Below are positions 43,874-54,765 of a DNA stretch of 64,000 bases, one piece after another. Each line of letters opens with the position of its first letter. The stretch's first letter is position 1. The position numbers were made by a program, and so were the translations under genes. The DNA is from an uncultured Prevotellaceae bacterium (GTDB taxonomy: Bacteria; Bacteroidota; Bacteroidia; Bacteroidales; Bacteroidaceae): assembly GCA_900316475.1 (NCBI GenBank), contig ONDA01000002.1:46859-110858 (forward strand), written 5' to 3'. The notes under the pieces are model-generated. The model was not told the origin of the DNA and made no database searches. It saw nothing but the letters and a program-made list of their open reading frames with translations.

Positions 43874-46816
43874 CTACTGCAGCGTGACGGCCATGAGGCC
43901 GATGACGACATCGTTGCTGAGGGTGCGGACGGTGAGGCTGCGTAGCTTCTTCTGCGCATTCAGCGGCATTTGCAGCAGTTGGGCGGCGCCACCGGGAATC
44001 TCACGGCCATAGACACCCTTGATGTTCAGTTCGCTACCGAGGTCACGGCTGACAATGAGCTTTCCGTCGGCTGTGGCCTGCCCCAGACAGACACGCAACG
44101 GACGGGGCTCAGCGACACGGAAAGCCTTACCGTCGACGTAGTAGTCCTGCTCAATGGGACACCAGTTGTCAGGATTGCGCAGTGCCAAAGTGTCAGTCGT
44201 GTTGTCAGTATAAGTGACGACGACGAGGCCGTTGTCGATGCGACTCTGCATGTGGTTGGTAGAGCCAGCCATGAGCAGGTTGGCCACCGAGGCACGCCCT
44301 TTGAGGGGTATCGTGACGGCGTCGGGGTAGTTATCCCAGAGCGAGGTATAGACAATGTTCGGGCCGTACTTTGGCGTGCGGAAGGGAATGCCCGCAACGT
44401 TGACGACGTCGCGCACGATGAGTGAGCGGAAGATGCTGTCGTTGATGTCGGCCGTCAACTGCGGGTGGCACCACTCGCCAATGCCCTGAACGGGAATCTG
44501 CAGGGTGGTGGTCTGCGGTCGGGGCGAGAGATACTTGTTGTTGAAGATGTCGTCGACCTCGGCATTAAAGAGTTTGTCGAGGGTCTGCGGACGCGGCTTG
44601 GCGTCGCTCGTCAGTTCGTCGATGCCCAAACGCGGTTTGCCTTTCACGATGGGGTGTGTCAGCGTAAAGTTGTAGTCGGGCAACGGCACTTCGATCACCT
44701 GATGTTGCTCGCTGCTGCCCTCGACATCGTGGAAGCGTCCTCCACCGCAGTTCTGTTGCACGACAATCTTCAGCGGCTGACGGAAATCCTGGGTGATGTC
44801 GTAACGCTCCACGCCGTCCTTCCGTGTATAGACGTAGGACAGATAGGGCGTCTTGACGGCGACACTGTCCCACTCACTGGGGAAACCGGGACGGATGATG
44901 CAGCGGCCGTCGAGGGCCTGGGGCACGATGCCGAAGAGACCTTGCAGGAGTGTGCGTGAGGAGATGCCGATACAATCGCCGAAGTCGCGGTAGCACTCGC
45001 CACGGGCCGCATCGTAATAGCTGATCTGACCGAAGTTGCCGGGGCACTGGCCGTAGTACATCTGATCCATGACGTTGGCTTTCAACAGCTCGTAGCCCGC
45101 CGAGCTGCGGCCAGCCTCGAAGAAGGCCAGGGCGGTGTGCATCACCTCGGCAGCCGCCACGTTGTTGATACTCCACGAATAGGGCATCCAGTTGGAGGTG
45201 GCAATGGTATGCAGCCCCGTCTTCCCGACGGGAATGCGTGGTATGTGCCCACGAACCCAACCGGTGGCCTGCCACGCCTGTTCCGGGGTGCAGGCGCCGC
45301 AGTCGACAGGGGTGTAAACACTCCAGACTGCGGGACTTTCGTGCAGTCGTTTCAAGCCCATAACATCCTGATACTCAGCCCAAACACCACGACCGTTCAA
45401 CCAAAGCCGCCGATTCATCGCTCTCAGGATAGCCTCGGCCTCGTCGCGGTAAGGTTGCGGATTCTCACCGATGATTTCGGCGATGCGAGCAGCCAATTTG
45501 TTGCCCCGGTAGTTATAGGCCGAGCTATGAGTGACCGCCCCACCATTATAATATAAAGCGTCACTGGCCCAGATGCAGCAGTAGGCATCGTAGAGGTGGT
45601 CGCCGTCGGGGTCGTAGTTGCGCTTCTCCCACGCCAGGTGGCGCGTGATGACGGGCCACATACGGCGCATATAGGCCGTATCGGCGTCGTATTGGAAATG
45701 CCACAACAGCTCGTCCATATAGTTCAGGTTCATGTCGTAGTGGTGCATCTGGTCGTTGCGCTCAGGATTGCGGCAGATGTAGCCGTCGGAGTACATCTGC
45801 GTGCCCCACCGCTTCTCGGCACGGGCAAGGTTCATTGCTGAGTCCTGCGAGGGATGGGGAATGGTGGCAGGCACGTTAGTCACCTGACTCTTGGCGTAGG
45901 CATCGAAATGGCTGCGCTGACGGTCGCGCCAGCCTAAGACGTCGCCAACATAGGCTGCCCGCCAGCCCGCCAGCGGCATGCGCCAGCCGATGCAGCCGTG
46001 GAGCCACGTCTTGCCGTCCCAGTCGCCGTCGGCAGCCAGAGCCAGCGCTCCACCTAAGGTATTGATATAGGGGTCGGGGGTTTGGAAGCTGATGCGGCTG
46101 GCCAGCTGACGGAAATGCTTAGCCGCAGCCAGATACTCGGTGTCAGCCGTCTGACGCTCAGGCACCCGCAACTGGTTCAGGTCAACCTCAATGAATCCCG
46201 TCCCGGCATCCAATGGCAGCGTTACCTCCTGCAGCACCGGCCCCTTGGCCTCGAAGCATCCGGGCTTGTCGGCACCGATGTCGCCATTGCGGTGAAGTTT
46301 CGGAATAGCGATGTTGGCCACGCGTCCGTGAATCGTGGCACGGCCCATGAACTGCGGACCGTAGAAACGCCAGATGGCGGCCTCGCGGTCGGGACACGCC
46401 ACCACCTCTATAAACAGCTCGGCCCCACCCCACCGGGGGTCGCCCAGCCGGTAGGTTCGCTGCCCTGCCTCATAGCTGGCCACACAATGCGCTGCAGAAT
46501 CAAGGGCGACCGACAGGCCGTCCACCTCGAGCGTAAAGCTGATGTTACGATGGTAATTCTTCTTCACAACGGCAAACACCGGGCGGTCGCTGGTCTCCAA
46601 GCGCCAGTCGGTCGGACTGCCGTAGAGGGCACGGGTGAAGCGGTTCGTACCGTCTTCGCAGACGAAGGCTCCACCAACAGGGAAATATTGCTGACTACGC
46701 TCGACACCAATCTTGTCGAGGTTGTAGGATGTGGACTCAATGAAGTCGCCAACCTTCTGCTTCTGGGCAAAGAGGACGCCAGGTAAAAGGGCAAGTAGTA
46801 GATATAGTTTTCGCAT
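43874..46816 (-). CDS. Large secreted (alpha/alpha)6-barrel glycosidase candidate, DUF4450-like
   Basis: 980 residues. Signal peptide MRKLYLLLALLPGVLFAQ. An N-terminal beta region (about 20-220) is followed by an alpha-barrel-like core (WDGKTWLHGCIGWRMPLAGWRAAYVGDVLGW, RNPERNDQMHHYDMNLNYMDELLWHF, DPDGDHLYDAYCCIWASDALYY, GRGVWAEYQDVMGL). The pattern fits the Bacteroidetes DUF4450 proteins found with pectin-degrading genes and resembles rhamnosidase-like or GH127-like barrels; this assignment is from memory. The substrate cannot be read. The promoter sits directly upstream with a leader of about 4 nt. Confidence 0.75.
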   Translation of the reverse strand: MRKLYLLLALLPGVLFAQKQKVGDFIESTSYNLDKIGVERSQQYFPVGGAFVCEDGTNRFTRALYGSPTDWRLETSDRPVFAVVKKNYHRNISFTLEVDGLSVALDSAAHCVASYEAGQRTYRLGDPRWGGAELFIEVVACPDREAAIWRFYGPQFMGRATIHGRVANIAIPKLHRNGDIGADKPGCFEAKGPVLQEVTLPLDAGTGFIEVDLNQLRVPERQTADTEYLAAAKHFRQLASRISFQTPDPYINTLGGALALAADGDWDGKTWLHGCIGWRMPLAGWRAAYVGDVLGWRDRQRSHFDAYAKSQVTNVPATIPHPSQDSAMNLARAEKRWGTQMYSDGYICRNPERNDQMHHYDMNLNYMDELLWHFQYDADTAYMRRMWPVITRHLAWEKRNYDPDGDHLYDAYCCIWASDALYYNGGAVTHSSAYNYRGNKLAARIAEIIGENPQPYRDEAEAILRAMNRRLWLNGRGVWAEYQDVMGLKRLHESPAVWSVYTPVDCGACTPEQAWQATGWVRGHIPRIPVGKTGLHTIATSNWMPYSWSINNVAAAEVMHTALAFFEAGRSSAGYELLKANVMDQMYYGQCPGNFGQISYYDAARGECYRDFGDCIGISSRTLLQGLFGIVPQALDGRCIIRPGFPSEWDSVAVKTPYLSYVYTRKDGVERYDITQDFRQPLKIVVQQNCGGGRFHDVEGSSEQHQVIEVPLPDYNFTLTHPIVKGKPRLGIDELTSDAKPRPQTLDKLFNAEVDDIFNNKYLSPRPQTTTLQIPVQGIGEWCHPQLTADINDSIFRSLIVRDVVNVAGIPFRTPKYGPNIVYTSLWDNYPDAVTIPLKGRASVANLLMAGSTNHMQSRIDNGLVVVTYTDNTTDTLALRNPDNWCPIEQDYYVDGKAFRVAEPRPLRVCLGQATADGKLIVSRDLGSELNIKGVYGREIPGGAAQLLQMPLNAQKKLRSLTVRTLSNDVVIGLMAVTLQ

Positions 46817-46823
46817 ACGGTTG

Positions 46824-46855
46824 CAAAGTTAGCGATTATTCTTCATTCTGGCAAA
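46824..46855 (-). promoter_or_regulatory. Promoter of the DUF4450-like gene
   Basis: TTTG (46855-46852), 20 nt, TAACTTTG (46831-46824); the ATG is at 46816. Confidence 0.82.
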
Positions 46856-46865
46856 CTTTCTCAGC

Positions 46866-46901
46866 AAAAAAAACGGAACGTCCTCTCGACGTCCCGTTTT
46901 T
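46866..46901 (-). terminator. Terminator of the predicted small RNA
   Basis: On the minus strand AAAACGGGACGTC, loop GAGAG, GACGTTCCGTTTT, then more T. The stem has two mismatches. Confidence 0.8.
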
Positions 46902-46959
46902 CAAAAACAAACTACTTAAAAACTAATCTACTAAAACAAATCAAAAATATCTTTTCTGG
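46868..46959 (-). ncRNA. Predicted small RNA (about 90 nt)
   Basis: A complete promoter (46994-46963) and a terminator (46901-46866) enclose about 90 nt with no ATG and no useful frame. The GH gene downstream has its own promoter after the terminator, so this looks like an independent short transcript, not a leader. The 5' part is U- and A-rich (GATTTGTTTTAGTAGATTAG). Family not recognised. Confidence 0.5.
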
Positions 46960-46962
46960 GTG

Positions 46963-46994
46963 CAAAATTACTACGTTTTCATACATCTACCAAA
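46963..46994 (-). promoter_or_regulatory. Promoter of the predicted small RNA
   Basis: TTTG (46994-46991), 20 nt, TAATTTTG (46970-46963) on the minus strand. Confidence 0.75.
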
Positions 46995-47032
46995 TAAAAT
47001 TGTCTCAAAACTTTTCGTTTTTGATTTATGTC

Positions 47033-47072
47033 AAAGCGGAGGAACAGCCTTATAGCCATTCCTCCGCTTTTT
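47033..47072 (-). terminator. groEL terminator
   Basis: AAAGCGGAGGAA (47033-47044) pairs with TTCCTCCGCTTT (47059-47070), 28 nt after the groEL stop. Confidence 0.85.
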
Positions 47073-47099
47073 GTTATGTAGACTTTACAAACCAGCCGA

Positions 47100-48746
<1,647 letters not shown>

Positions 48747-48836
48747 TTAGTTCGTTTATTCGTTTTTCGATTAATCGTGTATCCGATTTTTCGATTAAAC
48801 GTTGAATCGATGAACCGATTAGTCACCTTTTCAACA

Positions 48837-49109
48837 TTACTTCTCTATCACTGCGAGCACGTCGCTCTGACGCATCATCAGATATTTCTCGCCTTCGAAC
48901 TCCAGCTCCGTGCCACTGTACTTGCCGTAGAGCACTTCATCGCCAGCCTTCAGAATCATGGCTTCGTCCTTCGTTCCCTGACCGACGGCCTTGATGGTGC
49001 CGTGTAGGGGTTTCTCCTTGGCAGTATCAGGAATGATAATACCACCGATCTTCTCTTCTGCCGGTGCGGGTACTACCAGCACGCGGTCTGCTAATGGTTT
49101 AATGTTCAT
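48837..49109 (-). CDS. groS: Co-chaperonin GroES (10 kDa)
   Basis: 90 residues. Features: [10 protein letters not shown], the mobile loop [17 protein letters not shown], and [16 protein letters not shown]. It caps the GroEL ring. It is the first gene of the operon and lies behind a sigma54-like promoter. Confidence 0.98.
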   Translation of the reverse strand: MNIKPLADRVLVVPAPAEEKIGGIIIPDTAKEKPLHGTIKAVGQGTKDEAMILKAGDEVLYGKYSGTELEFEGEKYLMMRQSDVLAVIEK

Positions 49110-49157
49110 AATACTTATTTTTTAATAATGTTTTAAACGTTGTCTGCCACCTTACTA

Positions 49158-49173
49158 GCGAAAACCGTGCCAA
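49158..49173 (-). promoter_or_regulatory. Sigma54-like promoter of groESL
   Basis: On the minus strand TTGGCACGGTTTTCGC has the GG and GC dinucleotides exactly 10 nt apart, as in -24/-12 promoters (consensus TGGCAC-N5-TTGC, one mismatch). No TAnnTTTG box is seen before groES. The element is also the inner arm of an inverted repeat (CGTGCCAAAA/TTTTGGCACG, 49166-49175 and 49190-49199) that could be a regulator site. Confidence 0.5.
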
Positions 49174-49233
49174 AACGTCGGGACTGACATTTTGGCACGT
49201 TTTTTTGGCACAAGAGGAAAAATCCGTGGATGG

Positions 49234-49280
49234 CTCACTCTCACCTCTCACCTCTCACTTCTCACTTCTCACCTCTCACC
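49234..49280. repeat. Simple repeat of CTCACCT/CTCACTT units
   Basis: Five to six degenerate copies of an 8-9 bp TCTCACCT unit directly after the GH28 stop codon (49286, minus strand). Confidence 0.85.
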
Positions 49281-49285
49281 GTGAC

Positions 49286-50623
49286 TTACTGGATATTCAC
49301 ATTCACCGCCTTGCAGTTGTCGATGAGCGAGGGGTCAAAGGCTTTCTTCTCGTCACGGACGCTGATGTTCTCGAAAGTGAAATCTGTCAGGCGGTACTTG
49401 TCACTCTTGCCCACGTCGAAGAAGTTCTTCGTCGTCATCTGGATATTGCGAATCAGAATATTGTTACACTGCGACAGCGGCATGTCCTTACGGTCTTCGG
49501 GCTTGAAGAACTGCGTCCATGGACGGACGACGAGGAAGGAGCCGCACTGGCCGGTGATGTCCTCAACGGTGACGTACTCGTAGTGCTGGGGAGTGTCGGG
49601 ACGCATTTTCAGCCATAGCACGCGGGTGGCGGACTTGACGTGGATGCGGCGCAGGATGACATTGCGGTCGTCGAGCGACTCGGAACCGAGCGTCAGACAG
49701 CCATGCACCTTTCCGTATGTACAGTCCTCGATGATGATGTTGCGGCAGGGGCCATTATTCGGGTCTTTGTCGGCCCAGGTGCCCTTACCGCCTTTCAGCA
49801 CGACGGCATCGTCGTTGACGTGCATATAGCAGCCGTGGATGAGGACGTTCGAGCAGACATCGAGGTCGATAGCGTCGCTGGAAGGCGCACCGCGCTTGGG
49901 GTCGACGGGCGTCACGTTCTCCGTCGGGGCATAGATGAAGCAGCCTAAATAACGGACATTCTCGCAACGGTAGAGGTGGTTGGTCCAGAACGGCGAATTG
50001 ATTATCTTCACGTCCTGCACGGTGACATTCTTTGAATTAGAGATGTATACGTTACGCGGGCGCATGGCTTCGAGATTGGTGCAGTTGCGGTTGTACTTGC
50101 GGCGAATCCAGAACTCCTCCCAATAAGGCTGGCCGTTGCCGTTGATGGTGCCGGGACCCGTAATCGTAAAGCCGTCGACGCCGTCGGCATTGACCAAAGC
50201 GGCGAAATAGTCGAGCGTCTGACCCTCCATACGGGTCTTGACAACGGGGAAGTGCTTGATGCGCGTAGAGCCTTGCAGTTCGCCTCCCTCCTCGATGAGC
50301 AGATGGGTCTTGGGCTTGAAAAAAAGGGAACCCGACACGAACGTGCCACGGGGAATGACGACAACGCCCCCACCCTCGCTGGCGCAACGGTCGATGACGG
50401 CCTGCAGCCGCTCGGTCTGCACCTCGGTACTATAACCGTCGACGCCGTAGTCGGTGACAACATAGCGCTTCAGCCCCGACAGGTCGACGCGAGTGGTATC
50501 GCTAAACCACTCGGAGACAGGCGTGCCGTCGGGCCACAACTGCTGTTTCTGCACTTTTTTCTTTCCCATTGCCGTAAGGCACGCCAAGGCAAGCATCAAC
50601 GACAAAATAGCTCTAAATTTCAT
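49286..50623 (-). CDS. Glycoside hydrolase family 28 (polygalacturonase-like), secreted
   Basis: 445 residues. Signal peptide MKFRAILSLMLALACLTAMG. The beta-helix carries GH28 catalytic motifs: SSDAIDLD, VNDDAVVLKGG (paired Asp), HGCLTLGSE (His-Gly) and LWLKMRP. The N-terminal DYGVDGYSTEVQTERLQAVID is typical. It hydrolyses galacturonan or rhamnogalacturonan linkages; the subtype cannot be read. A TACTTTTG -7 box lies at 50663-50656. Confidence 0.93.
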   Translation of the reverse strand: MKFRAILSLMLALACLTAMGKKKVQKQQLWPDGTPVSEWFSDTTRVDLSGLKRYVVTDYGVDGYSTEVQTERLQAVIDRCASEGGGVVVIPRGTFVSGSLFFKPKTHLLIEEGGELQGSTRIKHFPVVKTRMEGQTLDYFAALVNADGVDGFTITGPGTINGNGQPYWEEFWIRRKYNRNCTNLEAMRPRNVYISNSKNVTVQDVKIINSPFWTNHLYRCENVRYLGCFIYAPTENVTPVDPKRGAPSSDAIDLDVCSNVLIHGCYMHVNDDAVVLKGGKGTWADKDPNNGPCRNIIIEDCTYGKVHGCLTLGSESLDDRNVILRRIHVKSATRVLWLKMRPDTPQHYEYVTVEDITGQCGSFLVVRPWTQFFKPEDRKDMPLSQCNNILIRNIQMTTKNFFDVGKSDKYRLTDFTFENISVRDEKKAFDPSLIDNCKAVNVNIQ

Positions 50624-50739
50624 ACGTTTTTTGTTTTAGTAATAGTTTTCTGGTGCAAAAGTAAGAAATTAATCCGATATTTTGACGATAATTTGAAAAA
50701 AAGTACTAACTTTGCCCGCATAAATCATTAATGACCATT

Positions 50740-52524
50740 ATGAAAAGTTTCTTAAAGTACTTTTTTGCCACAATCTGTGGCTTGTTTGTATTTACGTTTA
50801 TTGCAGGAATCATCTTCTTTGCAGTTATAGCCGGTATGGCATCATCGGACAAGGCTGCTCCTGTCGTGAAAGAGAATTCCGTCTTCGTGCTGAAGATGGA
50901 CGGCACCGTACAAGAGTGTGCCGAGGAGGGTACACCGCTCGACATACTCCTCAGCTCTAACGACATGAGCGTCATGGGACTCAACGATATTGTGGACGCC
51001 ATCAAGAAGGCTAAAAATCACCCCGACATCAAAGGCATTTACCTTGAAGGCGGAACGACCAGCTATGATGCTCCCGCCACAGCACAGCAGATACGCGACG
51101 CACTGAAGGACTTCCGCAAAAGTGGCAAGTGGATCATCGCCTATGCCGACAACTATACACAGCAAGGCTACTATGTGGCTTCGGTGGCCGACAGCGTGTT
51201 CCTGAACACCACTGGTATGATTGAGTTGAAAGGTATCGGCGGCAAGCGTGAGTTTATGACGGGACTCTACGAGAAAATCGGCGTGCGCTATCAGGCCGTG
51301 CGAGTTGGCAAGTACAAGAGTGCCGTAGAAAGTGTTACCCGCAAGGATATGAGTCCTGAGAACCGCGAACAGACGGAGGCTTACCAACAGGGCATCTGGA
51401 AGCACATGCTGAAAAACATGGCTGCAAGCCGCAAACAGCTGACGGTGGAGAAGATTGACCAGATGGTAAGCGACAGCATCCTGACCTTTGCCGATCCCAA
51501 CGACTACTTGAAAGGTGGACTCGTCGACGGACTCTTCTACCCCGACAACATTATCAATGTCATTAAGAAGAAGCTCGGCACAGACGACGAGGTGAACCAA
51601 CTGCTGCTCAGCGACATAAAGGCCATGCCAGCCCAAGAGGAAGAGACGGGCGACGAAGTGGCAATATACTATGCATTCGGCGAAATCATCGATCAGGCAA
51701 CAGAAATATTTTCTACCGAGCACAACATTGTCGGCAAAGAGACAGTAGAAGAACTTGACAAACTGGCAGAGAACGACGACGTGAAGGCCGTCGTGCTGCG
51801 CGTCAATTCACCCGGTGGCAGCGCTGTTGCCTCTGAACAGATTTGGCACGCCATCAACCGACTGAAAGCCAAGAAGCCCGTGGTGGTATCTATGGGTGGC
51901 TATGCTGCTTCTGGCGGCTACATGATCAGCGCTGGCGCCAACTACATCTTTGCCGAACCCACCACGATAACAGGTAGCATCGGCATCTTCGGTCTGATTC
52001 CCAACTTCACGGGCTTGGTGTCCGACAAGTTAGGCATCACCTTCGACGGAACGAAGACTAACCGCTATACCGACTTCGAAGAGAATCTGGTACTGAGCAA
52101 TGACAACGCTGCAGAAATAGGCTTTATGCAGACGTATGTCGATCGTGGCTACGAGTCGTTCCTCAAGATTGTGGCCAACGGCCGTAAGATGAGCCGCGAC
52201 CAAGTGCACGAGATAGCTCAGGGGCGTGTCTGGCTGGCTACCGACGCACAACCCATCAAGCTCGTCGACAAACTCGGCTCCTTAGACGACGCTGTGAAGA
52301 AGGCGGCAGAACTGGCCAAGGTTAGCGAGTATCATACAAAGAACTACCCTGAGCCTGCCGATTGGATGACAAAGCTCATGGAGAAGACGGAGAAGAAAGG
52401 TACATACCTCGACGAGGAACTACACGCCGTGCTCGGCGACTTGTACCAGCCACTTATCAACGCTCGTCGCGACCAGCAGCGCAATCGTCTGCAGGCTCGA
52501 CTGCCCTTCTTGCTGAATTTCTAA
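50740..52524 (+). CDS. sppA: Signal peptide peptidase SppA, long (67K) form
   Basis: 594 residues. One N-terminal membrane helix (FLKYFFATICGLFVFTFIAG). The two tandem S49 domains contain the catalytic Lys (VGKYKSAVES, near residue 194) and the Ser (GGYAASGGYMIS, near 388). It degrades cleaved signal peptides in the membrane. The start is 50740 (MKSF), with 50731 as an alternative. A TAACTTTG box (50707-50714) drives the operon sppA-lpxK-thiL-luxR. Confidence 0.95.
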   Translation: MKSFLKYFFATICGLFVFTFIAGIIFFAVIAGMASSDKAAPVVKENSVFVLKMDGTVQECAEEGTPLDILLSSNDMSVMGLNDIVDAIKKAKNHPDIKGIYLEGGTTSYDAPATAQQIRDALKDFRKSGKWIIAYADNYTQQGYYVASVADSVFLNTTGMIELKGIGGKREFMTGLYEKIGVRYQAVRVGKYKSAVESVTRKDMSPENREQTEAYQQGIWKHMLKNMAASRKQLTVEKIDQMVSDSILTFADPNDYLKGGLVDGLFYPDNIINVIKKKLGTDDEVNQLLLSDIKAMPAQEEETGDEVAIYYAFGEIIDQATEIFSTEHNIVGKETVEELDKLAENDDVKAVVLRVNSPGGSAVASEQIWHAINRLKAKKPVVVSMGGYAASGGYMISAGANYIFAEPTTITGSIGIFGLIPNFTGLVSDKLGITFDGTKTNRYTDFEENLVLSNDNAAEIGFMQTYVDRGYESFLKIVANGRKMSRDQVHEIAQGRVWLATDAQPIKLVDKLGSLDDAVKKAAELAKVSEYHTKNYPEPADWMTKLMEKTEKKGTYLDEELHAVLGDLYQPLINARRDQQRNRLQARLPFLLNF

Positions 52525-52525
52525 G

Positions 52526-53686
52526 ATGGAAGGCGACTTCATTAAAATCAACGAGTGGCTTCAACCACTGAGCTGGCTGTACGGTGCGGGAGTAGGCTTC
52601 AGGAATTTCCTCTTTGAAGTGGGAATATTGAAAAGCCGCGTTTTTCAGACACCGGTCATCTCAGTGGGGAACATCACCGTGGGCGGCACAGGCAAGACTC
52701 CGCATGTGGAGTATCTCGTCCGGCTGCTTCAAGACAAAATGCGGATAGCCGTGCTCAGCCGTGGCTATAAGCGCAAGAGCCATGACTTTCTGATTGCCGA
52801 TGAAGACACGCCGATGAAACTCATTGGCGACGAACCTTACCAGATGAAACAGAAGTTCCCACGCATCACAGTGGCCGTCGACAAGAAGCGAACTCGCGGC
52901 ATCAGCATCCTGGAGAACAGCCAACAGGCGCCGGACGTCATCCTGCTCGACGACGCATTCCAGCACAGGTATGTGAAGCCGGGCGTCAACATTCTGCTTG
53001 TCGACTATCACCGCCTTGTCATCTACGACAAACTGTTGCCGGCCGGCCGACTGCGTGAGCCACTGAAAGCCAAGGACCGCGCCGACGTCGTCATCGTCAC
53101 TAAATGTCCCAAGGAACTGAAACCCATGGACTATCGTGTCATTACGAAAGCCATGAACCTCTATCCCTATCAGCACCTCTTCTTCACAACGCTTGACTAC
53201 GAACCGCTGCAACCTATCTTCAGCAAAGCGCCAAAAACACCAGGCCCACTCGCACAGCAGAACGTACTACTGCTGACGGGCATCGCTTCACCTCAGCAAC
53301 TACAGGAGGACATGAAACCACAGGTGAAGAGCATCACACCGCTGACTTTTGCCGACCACCACGATTTCAGCCAGAAGGATATAAAGCGGTTGAATGAGAC
53401 TTTTGCTGCCATGACAGCACCAAAGTGTATCATTACGACAGAGAAAGACGCTGCACGGCTGGCACAGATAGACGGCCTAAGCGACGAAGTGATGAGCAAC
53501 ATCTACGCCCGGCCTATACGCATCTGCTTCATGCTTGAGCAAGAAGAGACATTCAACAATCTCATCACCGGCTACGTCATCAAGAATTCGCGAAACCACA
53601 TCGTGGCACAGCAAAAAGACGACAACAAAGTGAAGGAGGAAAATGTGGAAGAAACAAACAAGCCAAAGAAAATCGTCTTCCGCTGA
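52526..53686 (+). CDS. lpxK: Tetraacyldisaccharide 4'-kinase
   Basis: 386 residues. Phosphorylates the lipid A disaccharide at the 4' position at the inner membrane. N-terminal membrane anchor (LQPLSWLYGAGVGFRNFLFE) and P-loop ISVGNITVGGTGKTPHVEYL, then LSRGYKRKS and DDAFQHR. The C-terminus has an extra charged tail (KVKEENVEETNKPKK). It starts one base after the sppA stop. Confidence 0.96.
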   Translation: MEGDFIKINEWLQPLSWLYGAGVGFRNFLFEVGILKSRVFQTPVISVGNITVGGTGKTPHVEYLVRLLQDKMRIAVLSRGYKRKSHDFLIADEDTPMKLIGDEPYQMKQKFPRITVAVDKKRTRGISILENSQQAPDVILLDDAFQHRYVKPGVNILLVDYHRLVIYDKLLPAGRLREPLKAKDRADVVIVTKCPKELKPMDYRVITKAMNLYPYQHLFFTTLDYEPLQPIFSKAPKTPGPLAQQNVLLLTGIASPQQLQEDMKPQVKSITPLTFADHHDFSQKDIKRLNETFAAMTAPKCIITTEKDAARLAQIDGLSDEVMSNIYARPIRICFMLEQEETFNNLITGYVIKNSRNHIVAQQKDDNKVKEENVEETNKPKKIVFR

Positions 53687-53705
53687 CAGAACAAAAAACA
53701 GAATT

Positions 53706-54755
53706 ATGGAAATAGCAAAAATAGGAGAATTCGGTCTCATCAACAGACTGACACAGGAGATTAAGCCAAAGAATGCATCGACGATGTACGGCATCGGCGA
53801 CGACTGCGCCGTGCTGAACTATCCCGACAGCGAGGTGCTTATCACTACCGACCTGTTGATGGAGGGCGTACACTTCGACCTGACTTACATTGACCTGCAG
53901 CACCTTGGTTACAAGGCTGCGATGGTGAACATCAGCGACGTCTTCGCCATGAACGGCACGCCACGCCAGATGACCGTTTCGTTAGCTATCAGCAAGCGCT
54001 TCAGCGTAGAAGACATCGAACAACTGTACAACGGCATACGTCTGGCCTGCGACAAGTGGAACATCGACATCGTGGGCGGCGACACTACCTCTTCTTTTAC
54101 GGGACTGGCCATTAGCATCACCTGTATCGGCGAAGCCCGCAAGGAGGACATCGTCTACCGCAACGGTGCCCGCGACACCGACCTCATCTGCGTCAGCGGC
54201 GACCTCGGTGCTGCCTATATGGGACTACAACTGCTGGAGCGCGAGAAGAGCGTCTACTACCAGATGGTAGACGAAGCAAAGAAGAAAGGCAAACCCATGC
54301 CGGATTTCCAGCCCGACTTCAGCGGCAAGGAGTACCTGTTGCAGCGGCAACTGCAGGCAGAGGCTCGTGGCGACATCGTCCAGAAGCTGCGCGAAGCGGG
54401 CATTCACCCTACCGCCATGATGGACGTCAGCGACGGACTCAGCAGCGAACTGTTGCACATCTGCAAGCAGTCGGACGTCGGTTGCCGCATCTTCGAGAAG
54501 CAATTGCCCATCGACTACCAGACGGCTGTCATGGCCGAAGAGATGAACATGAACGTCACCACCTGCGCCCTGAATGGTGGCGAGGACTACGAACTGGTAT
54601 TCACCGTGCCCATCGGCGACCACGAGAAGATTGAGCAGCTGGAGGACGTGAAGCTCATAGGCCACATCACCGACCAGAAGTTCGGCCACGTGCTCGTCAG
54701 CCGCGACGGTCAGGAGTTTGAACTCAAGGCGCAGGGCTGGAACTTTGACAAATGA
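53706..54755 (+). CDS. thiL: Thiamine-monophosphate kinase
   Basis: 349 residues. Makes thiamine diphosphate from the monophosphate. Motifs: IGEFGLINRLT, GIGDDCAVL, TTDLLMEGVHFD, VNISDVFAMNG, MMDVSDGLSSEL and NGGEDYELVFT. The start at 53706 (MEIAKIGEF) follows lpxK by 19 nt. Confidence 0.96.
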   Translation: MEIAKIGEFGLINRLTQEIKPKNASTMYGIGDDCAVLNYPDSEVLITTDLLMEGVHFDLTYIDLQHLGYKAAMVNISDVFAMNGTPRQMTVSLAISKRFSVEDIEQLYNGIRLACDKWNIDIVGGDTTSSFTGLAISITCIGEARKEDIVYRNGARDTDLICVSGDLGAAYMGLQLLEREKSVYYQMVDEAKKKGKPMPDFQPDFSGKEYLLQRQLQAEARGDIVQKLREAGIHPTAMMDVSDGLSSELLHICKQSDVGCRIFEKQLPIDYQTAVMAEEMNMNVTTCALNGGEDYELVFTVPIGDHEKIEQLEDVKLIGHITDQKFGHVLVSRDGQEFELKAQGWNFDK

Positions 54756-54765
54756 ATCATAAAGA

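Noticed and set aside
49166-49206. Terminator between GH28 and groES
   Set aside because: A T-run follows the hairpin only on the plus strand, where no gene lies upstream; the sigma54-like and operator reading fits the groES side better, though a terminator cannot be excluded.
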